From Pseudarthrobacter sp. IC2-21 (GTDB lineage Bacteria > Actinomycetota > Actinomycetes > Actinomycetales > Micrococcaceae): a DNA stretch of 64,000 nt. The stretch's first letter is position 1, and the number at the start of each line of letters is the position of its first letter. The stretch spans positions 186,001 to 250,000 of the forward strand of contig NZ_CP139145.1 in assembly GCF_034048115.1 (NCBI RefSeq), given 5' to 3'. Under the pieces are notes generated by a model, which made no database searches, was not told the origin of the DNA, and saw nothing but the letters and a program-made list of their open reading frames with translations. A program made the translations under genes and the position numbers. Positions 15,911-23,729 of this stretch are shown in pieces.

Positions 15911-17299
15911 TCAGGACTCCTTGAGCGCGGGAACGGACGCGGGAGTCTTCTTGCCCAACGAGTACAGCCGCCGGACGGACCACAGGAACAGGACCACCAG
16001 GAGGACGTTGCGGATGGTCAGAACGCCGGCCATCAGCGGGTTGTTGTGGCTCAGGGCGTCGTAGAACAACGGGTAGATGAAGAATGTGGCCACGGCGATG
16101 GCAATCAGCATGGCCGCGGGAACCCGCCACTCGCGCCAGCTGTGCGCCAGCCCCACTGCCACGGCCGGGGCCAGCCAGACCATGAACTGGGGCGACCCCA
16201 CCTTGTTGAAGACCACAAAGGCGGTGGTCAGGGTGAGTGCCCCGGCGAGGAGCAGTTCGGTCCGGTCCACGCCGTCGGCGTGGTTGCCGTTGAGCTTGCC
16301 ATTGTGCAGGGCCCAGAAAGTCAGGCCGGCCACCAGCAGCGCCGCCAGGATCAGCAGCGGCTGCATCAGGACGGACATCACGGCCGTGCCGGGACCGTCC
16401 ACCTGCATGGAGTTGATGTCCGTGTTCATGTACATCCGGGAATCCCCGATGTTGAGCACGGACAGCCACAGCCACGGGGTGGTGAAGGTCGCCTCAAGCT
16501 GCATGCCGCGGTCACCCTGCTGGGTCAGGAAGTTCAGCAGCTTGGGCACACTGCCCACCGCGGCTGCCAGTGCCACCACCACCGCGGAGGTGGCGACGCC
16601 GGCCAGCACCACCACGAGGCGGTTCTTCACGACGGCGAAGAGGGCAAGCATCACTGCGGCCGGCCAGACCTTCACCCAGGTCGCGGCGGCGAGGATGACA
16701 GAGGCGATGAACGGCCGGCCCACGCCGTAGGCCAGGGCCACCAGCACGATCGGTGCGGTGAGGCCGTCCACGCGGGCGAAGCCCAGCCAGCCCATCAGCA
16801 GTGTGAAGATCAGCCACCACCAGCCGGCGGGGATGGCGTCCTGGTTGCGGCCACGGTCGGTGAGTTTGGCCAGGCCCCACCCGTTGAGGAGCGTGGTCAT
16901 CAGCACCCACAGGAAGAAGAACGGCCCGGGTCCGGCCAGCCCCGCGATGGCCATGGGAATCAAGGCCAGGATGGGGTATACCCAGGGGCTGGGGCCGCCG
17001 GTGAGGTTCGCTTCGTTAAAGCCGGCCGCTGCCCAGTCCCGGTAGATGAAGGTATCGCTGAATGCCTCACCGCGGAGGGACAGCATGGCGCCGAAGACCA
17101 GGAACCCGAGATGCACCAGGATGAAGCCGGTGAGCAGGCCCCGGGAAGTGTTCAGCCAGGACCGCACGGCCGTGGGCAGGATGACGTTGCGGACCCGGGT
17201 GAGCGAGGCGAAGAATGCGTCCGTGGAAATGGCGGAATCCTTGTCAGAGAGGGGCAGAACGGGTGCCGGATCGTGCCGCGGGGCGGGAACCGGAAGCAT
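15911..17299 (-). CDS. GT-C mannosyltransferase-like membrane protein (first paralog)
   Basis: A protein of about 462 residues with roughly ten membrane helices. It has a polar N-terminal tail, then FFASLTRVRNVILP, an outer loop with FSDTFIYRDW, and the conserved WVKVWPAA and FNKVGSPQFMVW stretches. It belongs to the DUF2029/GT87-like GT-C enzymes that use polyprenyl-phosphate mannose. The ATG at 17299 was preferred over a GTG at 17395, which would add a poorly conserved 32-residue leader; neither has a strong ribosome binding site. Its stop (TGA, 15911-15913) lies within the spacer of the next gene's ribosome binding site, so the two paralogs form a tight tandem operon. Confidence 0.8.
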   Translation of the reverse strand: MLPVPAPRHDPAPVLPLSDKDSAISTDAFFASLTRVRNVILPTAVRSWLNTSRGLLTGFILVHLGFLVFGAMLSLRGEAFSDTFIYRDWAAAGFNEANLTGGPSPWVYPILALIPMAIAGLAGPGPFFFLWVLMTTLLNGWGLAKLTDRGRNQDAIPAGWWWLIFTLLMGWLGFARVDGLTAPIVLVALAYGVGRPFIASVILAAATWVKVWPAAVMLALFAVVKNRLVVVLAGVATSAVVVALAAAVGSVPKLLNFLTQQGDRGMQLEATFTTPWLWLSVLNIGDSRMYMNTDINSMQVDGPGTAVMSVLMQPLLILAALLVAGLTFWALHNGKLNGNHADGVDRTELLLAGALTLTTAFVVFNKVGSPQFMVWLAPAVAVGLAHSWREWRVPAAMLIAIAVATFFIYPLFYDALSHNNPLMAGVLTIRNVLLVVLFLWSVRRLYSLGKKTPASVPALKES

Positions 17300-17407
17300 C
17301 GGGGGTCCGCTTATAACAGCCGCCCTACCAGTCAAGGGTAATTGACTGCCCGTGCTGCCCAGTAATCCTGCAGGACCGCACGCGCTTCGTTTCACGGCCT
17401 GAAAAGT

Positions 17408-18517
17408 TTACGTGGCCTTGGCGTGGCGGTAGCGCTCAATCTGTTTTAGCCGCCGCAGGAGGCTGTCGCGCCGCGGGTGCGGGACGACGTCGTGCGCTTC
17501 TGCGGTGAGGTCAATGTGTTTGGTGCCGTACTGCCAGAGCAGGAGGTCGTCCAGCAGCCGGTCCGGGCCGGGGGAGTAGCGGTGGTCCAGGGCCTTGCGG
17601 ACCTCGGTGATCCGCTGGGCGCTGAGCAGCCCGGCGAGCTGGACGGTCTGGTTCAGGCCGTGGGCCGCCATCAGTTCCGCAGCCCAGCCCCAGTCATCGT
17701 CCACTTTGCGGTCCACATGGGGCAGCAGCGTCCGCCAGACGTCGCGGATGCGGTTGGGGGTCAGCGGCGCCGCCCCCTCGCCATCCATGTCCCAGTAGCT
17801 GCGGACCTCCTCGTACCGCTCGTGGAGGTCGGCGAAGGCGCTCTCCACGGTCTCCAGCATGGCTGCGGTGGCGGTGAACTGGCGGTCGAAATGCGGCGTC
17901 CAGGCGCGCGGGTCCTCGGCTTTGAAGCGGATGTCGTGCTCGATCTCGCTCCAGGCGTGCGCGAAGACCGTGCGGATCTGGCACTCGAAGAAGTAGCTGC
18001 CGTTGGGCGGGACATCCGGATTGAAGACCTGCTGGTACTCCTTGACGGCCTCGTTCTGGATGGTGCGCAGGATGAGGTGGCGGCTGGAGTAGCCGTAGGT
18101 GCCGGACTCGATGGAGCCGATGTCCTTCTCCCGGTCCCCGCGGCAGTCAAACACCTGGCGCTGGCGCTTGATGATGTTGGCCGCCACCGCGTTCTCGGCG
18201 GGCAGCTTGGTGATGATGCGGACGCCCACCATGTCATTAAGGGTGCGGAACGGGTCCGGGAACTTCAGCACGACGGGGCCGCCGGGTTCCAGCGGTTCCT
18301 CGATCCGGGAGATTTTTTCGCGGAAGGATTCCACCGTTTTGGTGCGCCCGGTGACAAACAGCGGCGTGACCTCGGTGTCCTTCAACATGTCGCGCAGGAT
18401 CACCAGGACGTCATGGGTGACCAGCTTCAGGGCAGGCCGGACGCGTTCGTAGATCTCCACGTTCTCCTGCACGGATTCGCGGAGGCTGACGTCCAGGCTG
18501 TCCCAGTTACTCGGCAT
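17408..18517 (-). CDS. RelA/SpoT-domain (p)ppGpp synthetase-like protein
   Basis: A 369-residue protein with a single RelA/SpoT nucleotidyltransferase domain at about residues 45-215. The visible synthetase motifs are GRTKTVESFREK (ATP-binding Arg/Lys), MVGVRII with its preceding Asp, YSSRHL, and ECQIRT followed by HAWSEIEHD. There is no HD hydrolase, TGS or ACT domain, so it should make but not degrade alarmones. The C-terminal 150 residues are helical and charged with no named domain. It is longer than typical RelP/RelQ small synthetases (about 200-260 residues). The start ATG at 18517 lacks a strong ribosome binding site. It probably has its own promoter between 18518 and 18560. Confidence 0.85.
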   Translation of the reverse strand: MPSNWDSLDVSLRESVQENVEIYERVRPALKLVTHDVLVILRDMLKDTEVTPLFVTGRTKTVESFREKISRIEEPLEPGGPVVLKFPDPFRTLNDMVGVRIITKLPAENAVAANIIKRQRQVFDCRGDREKDIGSIESGTYGYSSRHLILRTIQNEAVKEYQQVFNPDVPPNGSYFFECQIRTVFAHAWSEIEHDIRFKAEDPRAWTPHFDRQFTATAAMLETVESAFADLHERYEEVRSYWDMDGEGAAPLTPNRIRDVWRTLLPHVDRKVDDDWGWAAELMAAHGLNQTVQLAGLLSAQRITEVRKALDHRYSPGPDRLLDDLLLWQYGTKHIDLTAEAHDVVPHPRRDSLLRRLKQIERYRHAKAT

Positions 18518-18560
18518 ACACCCAGCTTACGGCGACGGTGTGACACACCCCTCCCACCAG

Positions 18561-18664
18561 GACCCTCTCTCACTTAATGCGGGAAATCCGGAAACGCTCT
18601 CTCACTTTCTTCAAAAGAGTGAGCGAGCGTCACGCAAAAACTCACATTAAGTGCGAGAGCGTCC
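18561..18664. repeat. Dispersed CTCTCTCACTTAATG repeat, locus A
   Basis: A forward unit (18563-18580), an imperfect hairpin built of CTCTCTCACTTTCTT and its complement (18597-18629), then a reverse unit with ACATTAAGTGCGAGAG (18643-18661). The whole locus is roughly palindromic. It lies between the LacI gene end and the relA-like gene start. Confidence 0.8.
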
Positions 18665-18702
18665 GGGGGAGGCGGGTTGGGGGGTGGGGCAGGGGCGGTG
18701 GG

Positions 18703-19743
18703 TCAGGCCGGGGAGGTGGAGTTGCGGACCACCAGGGAGCTTTCCAAGGTCAGCTGCGGCTGCTTCAGCTCGTGGCCTTCCATCAGGCGGCGCAGCTGTT
18801 CACCGGCCTTCAGGCCCAGCGGGGTGGCGGGCAGGTGCACGCTGGTCAGGCTGGGGTTGCTGGTGGCGGAGTACGGCAGGTCATCGAATCCCGCGATGGC
18901 CAGCTGGTCCGGGATGCGGAGACCGGCCACGCGTGCCTCCTGCAGGACGCCGTAGGCGTGCGTGTCCGTACCGCAGACGACGGCGGTGACCCCCTCGCGC
19001 TGCCACTGCGGCCATGCCGCGGCGAAGGCAGCCGCTGCCGCGCCGACGTCGATAGTGGTGCTGATGATGTGGCTGGGATCCGCCGTGATCCCGCGGTTCT
19101 CAGCCTCGGCGAGGAAGGCTTCACGGCGAAGGGCGAACGTCGCCGTCCCGGTGACGCTGTCCACATAGGCAACTTTCCGGTGCCCCGCAGTGGCCAGGTG
19201 CGCCGCGAGTTCCCGGGCTCCGTGGGCTACATCCAGATTCACGGACGGCGCATAGGACTCCATTCCGGGAGCATCCAGCAGCACCAGCGGCCCGCCAACA
19301 GCAAGATCATCCAGGAACCCGGCGTTCGGAGCATCAACCAGCAACCCTGCCGGCCGCAGTGCCATCAGCTTCCGCACGTCGTCCGCGTGCGGGAATTCAC
19401 CGGCCTCGGTAACGGACAGCAGTAATTGGTAGTCAGTGCCAAGGGATTCGCGCACACCGGCGATCACCTTGGCGAAGAACGGGTTGGAGATGTCAGGGGC
19501 CACCAGGATCACGATCGAGCTGACGCCTTTGGCCAATGAACTGCCCACGCTGTCCACCACGTAGCCGAGTTCGGAGATCGCCTCCCGTACCCGGCGAATG
19601 TTCTCCCCGGACACGCGGCCGGCTGTCTTGCCGTTGGCCACCAGGGACACGGTCGCCGTCGAAACGCCGGCGCGGGCAGCGACCATGGCTGCGGTGATAC
19701 GCCGCGAACGCAGGGGGTGCTGCTGCTGTTCCGCGGAGTCCAT
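18703..19743 (-). CDS. LacI-family transcriptional regulator
   Basis: A 346-residue regulator. The N-terminal LacI helix-turn-helix (about residues 17-65) contains AARAGVSTATVSLVANGK and the hinge helix SSLAKGV. A periplasmic-binding-protein-like sensor domain follows, with the characteristic late motif IAGFDDLPYS. The ATG at 19743 was chosen over a longer frame to 19794 on family length. Two LacI-style palindromes at 20082-20093 and 20106-20117 overlap the promoter of the nucleoside hydrolase operon 0.4 kb away, so it probably represses that operon with a nucleoside or ribose as inducer. That link is inferred from operator position. Confidence 0.88.
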   Translation of the reverse strand: MDSAEQQQHPLRSRRITAAMVAARAGVSTATVSLVANGKTAGRVSGENIRRVREAISELGYVVDSVGSSLAKGVSSIVILVAPDISNPFFAKVIAGVRESLGTDYQLLLSVTEAGEFPHADDVRKLMALRPAGLLVDAPNAGFLDDLAVGGPLVLLDAPGMESYAPSVNLDVAHGARELAAHLATAGHRKVAYVDSVTGTATFALRREAFLAEAENRGITADPSHIISTTIDVGAAAAAFAAAWPQWQREGVTAVVCGTDTHAYGVLQEARVAGLRIPDQLAIAGFDDLPYSATSNPSLTSVHLPATPLGLKAGEQLRRLMEGHELKQPQLTLESSLVVRNSTSPA

Positions 19744-19836
19744 TCTTCGATCGTAGTGGGCCGGGGCGCAGTCAACGCACGCACGCGGCCCCACCGCCCG
19801 CGCCGGCTCCCAAGACCAGTGGCATAGGATTCCGGT

Positions 19837-19989
19837 ATGGGAATCATAATCACACTACTTATCATCTGGCTTGTGCTCTCGATCCTCGGCTTCGTGGTGA
19901 AGGGACTGCTCTGGCTGGCCATCATCGGCCTGGTGCTTTTCGTCGCCACCGCGGTCTGGGGCTGGCTGAAGCGGAAAACCAACGCCTGA
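19837..19989 (+). CDS. Small hydrophobic membrane protein (50 residues)
   Basis: A short frame starting at ATG 19837, seven bases after AGGA, and ending with TGA 19987-19989. It encodes two hydrophobic segments (about residues 3-21 and 24-42) and a basic end, WLKRKTNA. A very strong terminator follows 20 bases later. Clean start, codon use and terminator support a real gene, but no function can be assigned. It lies between the LacI gene and the operon that gene probably controls. Confidence 0.7.
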   Translation: MGIIITLLIIWLVLSILGFVVKGLLWLAIIGLVLFVATAVWGWLKRKTNA

Positions 19990-20009
19990 CCCCAGGTCAG
20001 ACGCATTCG

Positions 20010-20048
20010 GCGGCGGCCGGTTCTCCAGCAGAACCGGCCGCCGCTTTT
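20010..20048 (+). terminator. Rho-independent terminator after the 50-residue gene
   Basis: A perfect 15-bp GC-rich stem (arms 20010-20024 and 20030-20044), a 5-base loop, then TTTT. Confidence 0.88.
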
Positions 20049-20081
20049 GGTGTGCCTCCGTTTGCCGGGCCGCTCTTGGGA

Positions 20082-20143
20082 TCAAGCGCTTGACGTGCCG
20101 AAACGTTAAGCGTTTGACGTGGTGCCTGCGGGGGTGTCATGAT
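20082..20143 (+). promoter_or_regulatory. Promoter with two LacI-type operators
   Basis: TCAAGCGCTTGA (20082-20093) is a perfect 12-bp palindrome with the central CG of LacI-family sites. An imperfect copy, TTAAGCGTTTGA, lies at 20106-20117, centred 24 bases away. A -35 box TTGACG (20114-20119) overlaps the second site and is followed after 18 bases by a -10-like CATGAT (20138-20143). Binding would block the promoter of the nucleoside hydrolase operon. Confidence 0.7.
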
Positions 20144-20204
20144 CGCTCTGATAAAGTGCGCGCCCGCTGCTCTTGCAGGCCCCCAATGACGTGGAGAATT
20201 TAAC

Positions 20205-21209
20205 GTGGAACCCGAACTGACGAAACCCGCCCCCAGGAAGATCATCCTCGACTGCGACCCCGGGCATGATGACGCCGTCGCACTGCTTCTCGCACACGGC
20301 AACCCGAACATCGAACTGCTGGCCGTCACCACCGTAGTGGGCAACCAGACCCTCGAAAAGGTCACCAAAAACGCCCTGTCCGTCGGAACCATCGCGGGCA
20401 TCACCGGTGTTCCGTTCGCCGCCGGCTGCGCCCGCCCCCTGGTCCGCACCATCGAAAACGCGCCGGACATCCACGGCGAGTCGGGCATGGACGGCCCCGC
20501 CCAGCCCGAGTCGGCCATCGCCCTGGACCCGCGCCACGCCGTCGACCTCATCATCGACACCGTTATGGCCCACGAACCCGGCACCGTCACCCTGGTCCCC
20601 ACCGGCGGCCTCACCAACATCGCCCTCGCTGCCCGCAAGGAACCGCGCATCGTGGAACGCGTGAAGGAAGTGGTCCTGATGGGCGGCGGCTATCACGTGG
20701 GCAACTGGAGCGCCGTGGCCGAATTCAACATCATCATCGATCCCGAAGCCGCGCACATCGTCTTCAACGAGAAGTGGCCCGTGGTGATGGTGGGACTGGA
20801 CCTCACGCATCAGGCCCTGGCCACCCCCGAGGTGGTGGAAAACATCGCCGCAGTGGGCACCGGACCGGCCAAATTCGTGCTGGAACTGATGGAGTTCTTC
20901 ACCAAGACCTACAAGGACGCCCAGGGCTTCGACTACCCGCCGGTCCACGATCCGTGCGCCGTGGCCTACGTGATCGATCCCAGCATCGTCAGCACCCGCA
21001 AAGTCCCCGTGGACATCGAACTGCAGGGCAAACTCACCCTCGGCATGACCGTGGCCGATTTCCGCGCCCCCGCACCCGAGGACTGCCACACCTCCGTGGC
21101 CGTTGACCTGGACCACAAGAGGTTCTGGGACCTCGTCACCGACGCCCTTGTCCGGATCGGCGAACCCGCCGGCGAACCCGCCCTCGAAGCAGCGGCAGGG
21201 ACCAAGTAG
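20205..21209 (+). CDS. Ribonucleoside hydrolase (IunH family)
   Basis: A 334-residue inosine-uridine preferring hydrolase. The N-terminal DCDPGHDDA at residues 16-24 supplies the calcium-binding Asp cluster, and a HDP motif at about residues 248-250 supplies the C-terminal catalytic His and metal-binding Asp. It should split ribonucleosides into base plus ribose. The start is a GTG at 20205 with GGAG eight bases upstream. It is first in an operon with an MFS transporter (start codon directly after this stop) and a ribokinase, which together give uptake, cleavage and phosphorylation of ribose. Nucleobase specificity cannot be read. Confidence 0.92.
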   Translation: MEPELTKPAPRKIILDCDPGHDDAVALLLAHGNPNIELLAVTTVVGNQTLEKVTKNALSVGTIAGITGVPFAAGCARPLVRTIENAPDIHGESGMDGPAQPESAIALDPRHAVDLIIDTVMAHEPGTVTLVPTGGLTNIALAARKEPRIVERVKEVVLMGGGYHVGNWSAVAEFNIIIDPEAAHIVFNEKWPVVMVGLDLTHQALATPEVVENIAAVGTGPAKFVLELMEFFTKTYKDAQGFDYPPVHDPCAVAYVIDPSIVSTRKVPVDIELQGKLTLGMTVADFRAPAPEDCHTSVAVDLDHKRFWDLVTDALVRIGEPAGEPALEAAAGTK

Positions 21210-22631
21210 ATGAGCGCCACACTCACAACCACCAAGGGCGCCAACGTCACCGCACTCATGGTGGCCCTGCTCGCCGCGTGCGTCGCCTTCCAGCTCAACG
21301 CCTCCATGCTCAGCCCCGCGCTGGTCACCATGGGCGAGGAACTCAACACTGACCAGGCCACCATCGGGCTGTCCCAGACCTGGTTCTTCACCGCCGCCGC
21401 CCTCTTCTCCCTCTTCCTGCCGCGCCTGAGCGACATCATCGGGCGCAAGAGGATCCTGGTGGGCATGATGATCCTTATGGCCGTCGGCTCGGTCATCGCC
21501 GCGCTGGCCCCGGACGTCACCTGGCTCTTTGTGGGCCGCATCATCCAGGGCGTCAGCGGCCCCACCGTGCCGCTCTGCCTGATCATGCTCCGCTCCGCCG
21601 TCAGCAGCCCCAAGAAATACGGCACCCTGATGGGCCTGATCACGGCAGTCAACGGCGGCGTGGCCGGCGTGGACTCCTTTGTGGGCGGCTACTTTGCCGA
21701 GCACTACGGCTTCCGCAGCATCTTCTGGCTCATGGTGGTCCTGGCCGTCGTCGCCACGGCCCTGATCGCGTTCCTTGCCACCGAAAGCAAGCCCGCGGCC
21801 GGCACCACCATGGACTGGCTTGGCGTGTTCTTCATCGTGGTGGCCGTGGGCGCCCTGCTCACTGCCCTCAACGAAGGCGCCAAACTGGTCTCCGCCTTCG
21901 AACCCGGCACGCTGCTGCTCTCCGTTGGCCTGGTGGTGGTGGCCGGCGCCGCGTTCTACCTGTTCTGGCGGACCGAAAAGCGCGCCAAGCAGCCCATGGT
22001 GGAAATCGTCCACCTGCGCCAGCGCTCCACCTGGGCGCCGCTGCTGACCACCACCCTGACCATGACCGGCATCTTCGCCGTCATCAACGGGATCGTCCCC
22101 GCCTATGTCCAGGCAGCAGCGCCCGGCTTTGGCATCGGCCCCACCGAAATGTCGCTCCTTATCCTCACCCCGTACGCCCTGCTCGGCTGGCTGATCGGCC
22201 CCGTCAGCGGCCGCCTCGCTCCCGTCCTCGGCTACACCAAGGTCCTGCGGATCGGCATGCTCGGCAGCATCGTGGCCCTGGCCGTCATCGCGTTCCTCGG
22301 CCTGAGCAGCCTGCCCCTGATGATCGCCGGCACGGTCTTGCTGGGCATCATGTACGCCGGTACGGTCAACATCATGCTGAACGGCCTCGGAGTTGTCCTC
22401 TCACCCGCCGGAAACCCGGGTTTCCTCCCCGGCATGAACGCGGGTGCCTTCAACCTCGGCGCCGGCCTGAGCTTCCTGGTGCTGCCCGCAGTGCTGGTGG
22501 CGACGTCGGCACTTGGCGATGCGAAGGCGTCCTACCTCAGCGTGGTGGTCACCGGGCTGGTCATCACCATTGCCGCCTTCGGCGCCTCGCTGCTGATTCC
22601 CAAGCCGGTTGAGGCTGAGGTGACCGAATGA
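21210..22631 (+). CDS. MFS transporter, probable nucleoside uptake
   Basis: A 473-residue major facilitator protein with 12-14 predicted helices and the cytoplasmic motif DIIGRKRIL in the loop after the second helix. It resembles drug:H+ antiporters of the DHA2 type. The ATG follows the hydrolase stop codon without a gap, and the gene overlaps the ribokinase by four bases (ATGA), so all three are translationally coupled. Context argues for nucleoside import, though family resemblance alone would suggest efflux. Confidence 0.82.
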   Translation: MSATLTTTKGANVTALMVALLAACVAFQLNASMLSPALVTMGEELNTDQATIGLSQTWFFTAAALFSLFLPRLSDIIGRKRILVGMMILMAVGSVIAALAPDVTWLFVGRIIQGVSGPTVPLCLIMLRSAVSSPKKYGTLMGLITAVNGGVAGVDSFVGGYFAEHYGFRSIFWLMVVLAVVATALIAFLATESKPAAGTTMDWLGVFFIVVAVGALLTALNEGAKLVSAFEPGTLLLSVGLVVVAGAAFYLFWRTEKRAKQPMVEIVHLRQRSTWAPLLTTTLTMTGIFAVINGIVPAYVQAAAPGFGIGPTEMSLLILTPYALLGWLIGPVSGRLAPVLGYTKVLRIGMLGSIVALAVIAFLGLSSLPLMIAGTVLLGIMYAGTVNIMLNGLGVVLSPAGNPGFLPGMNAGAFNLGAGLSFLVLPAVLVATSALGDAKASYLSVVVTGLVITIAAFGASLLIPKPVEAEVTE

Positions 22632-23602
22632 GCCCCGCACCCGAAGGGACGAACGGCGGGATCGTCGTCGTCGGCTCCCTGAACGCGGACCTCACCATCT
22701 ACTGCGAGCGGCTGCCGCTGCCCGGCGAGACCGTGCACGGCAACGGTTTCGCGGTGAACCCCGGCGGCAAGAGCGCCAACCAGGCAGTCGCTGCCAGCCG
22801 GCTGGGTGCCCGGGTCCGCCTCGTGGGTGCCGTGGGCGACGATTCCAACGGCCGGATGCTGCTCTCCTCGGCCTCCGGCGCGGGAGTGGACGTGCGGCAC
22901 GTCCGGACCGCCGCCGCTGAGACCGGCGTTGCCGTCATCGCGGTGGATGCCGCCGGCGAAAACAACATCATCATCTCGGCCGGGGCCAACGGCACCTTGG
23001 CGCCCGCGGACGTCGCCGCGGCCGCGGATGCCATCAGGGGCGCCGCCGTGGTCTGCCTCTGCCTGGAAGTGGGCATGGAGACGGTGCTGGCTGCCGCGCA
23101 GGCAGGGCACGACGCCGGCGCAACAGTGGTGCTGAACCTCTCGCCTTATGCGGAGATTCCGCAGCAGCTGGCCGACCTCACCGACGTCCTGCTGGTCAAC
23201 GCCCATGAGGCCTCGCAGTTCCTGGGCTCGGCCGAGATTCCCGGCAGCGACGGCGACGCGGGCGACTGGGAAGCGGTCCGGCTGCGCTTTGCCGGGCGGG
23301 GGCTCCAGCAGGTCCTGGTCACGCTCGGGGCCAATGGCTCCGTGGTGCTCGATTCCCTGGCCGGCACGGGGGAGCAGCTTGTCCAGATCGCGCCGATCAG
23401 GGTCAATGCCGTGGACACCACCGGCGCGGGCGACGCCTTCACGGGTGCCGTGGCCGCGCGCCTGGCGGCGGGCGCGTCCCTGGCTGACGCCGCCGCGTTC
23501 GCCTCCATCGCCGCCGCGTTGGCCACCACCAAGAAGGGCACCCAGGCCGCCTACCCTGACGAGGACGACGTCAAACGGGTGCTCACCGCGGGCGCCGTCT
23601 GA
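22628..23602 (+). CDS. rbsK: Ribokinase
   Basis: A 324-residue PfkB-family kinase. Near residue 41 it has PGGKSANQAVAASRLG, the substrate-binding signature of ribokinases. Near residue 264 it has DTTGAGDAFTGAV, the PfkB signature with the catalytic Asp. It should convert the ribose released by the hydrolase to ribose 5-phosphate. It is the last gene of the operon, starts in the ATGA overlap with the transporter gene, and is followed by a strong bidirectional terminator. Confidence 0.9.
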   Translation: MSPAPEGTNGGIVVVGSLNADLTIYCERLPLPGETVHGNGFAVNPGGKSANQAVAASRLGARVRLVGAVGDDSNGRMLLSSASGAGVDVRHVRTAAAETGVAVIAVDAAGENNIIISAGANGTLAPADVAAAADAIRGAAVVCLCLEVGMETVLAAAQAGHDAGATVVLNLSPYAEIPQQLADLTDVLLVNAHEASQFLGSAEIPGSDGDAGDWEAVRLRFAGRGLQQVLVTLGANGSVVLDSLAGTGEQLVQIAPIRVNAVDTTGAGDAFTGAVAARLAAGASLADAAAFASIAAALATTKKGTQAAYPDEDDVKRVLTAGAV

Positions 23603-23628
23603 GGCCGCCCACCCCGGCACCAGCCACG

Positions 23629-23685
23629 CACCAAAGAAGCGCCCGACGGCGGCAGTCTCCTGCCGCCGTCGGGCGCTTCTTGGTG
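23629..23685. terminator. Bidirectional terminator between rbsK and the NCS1 gene
   Basis: A 26-bp stem with one bulged base (arms 23629-23655 and 23660-23685) and a 4-base loop TCTC. It serves the convergent rbsK and NCS1 permease genes. Confidence 0.88.
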
Positions 23686-23729
23686 TTGGTGGTCCTGTTA
23701 GTTCGCTGCCTGCTTAGTGAGCCGCGGAC

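Noticed and set aside
20106-22013. A 635-codon minus-strand frame opposite the nucleoside hydrolase and transporter genes
   Set aside because: Its composition is dominated by His, Gly, Asp and Glu, with no ribosome binding site or domain. The plus strand has well-defined overlapping genes.
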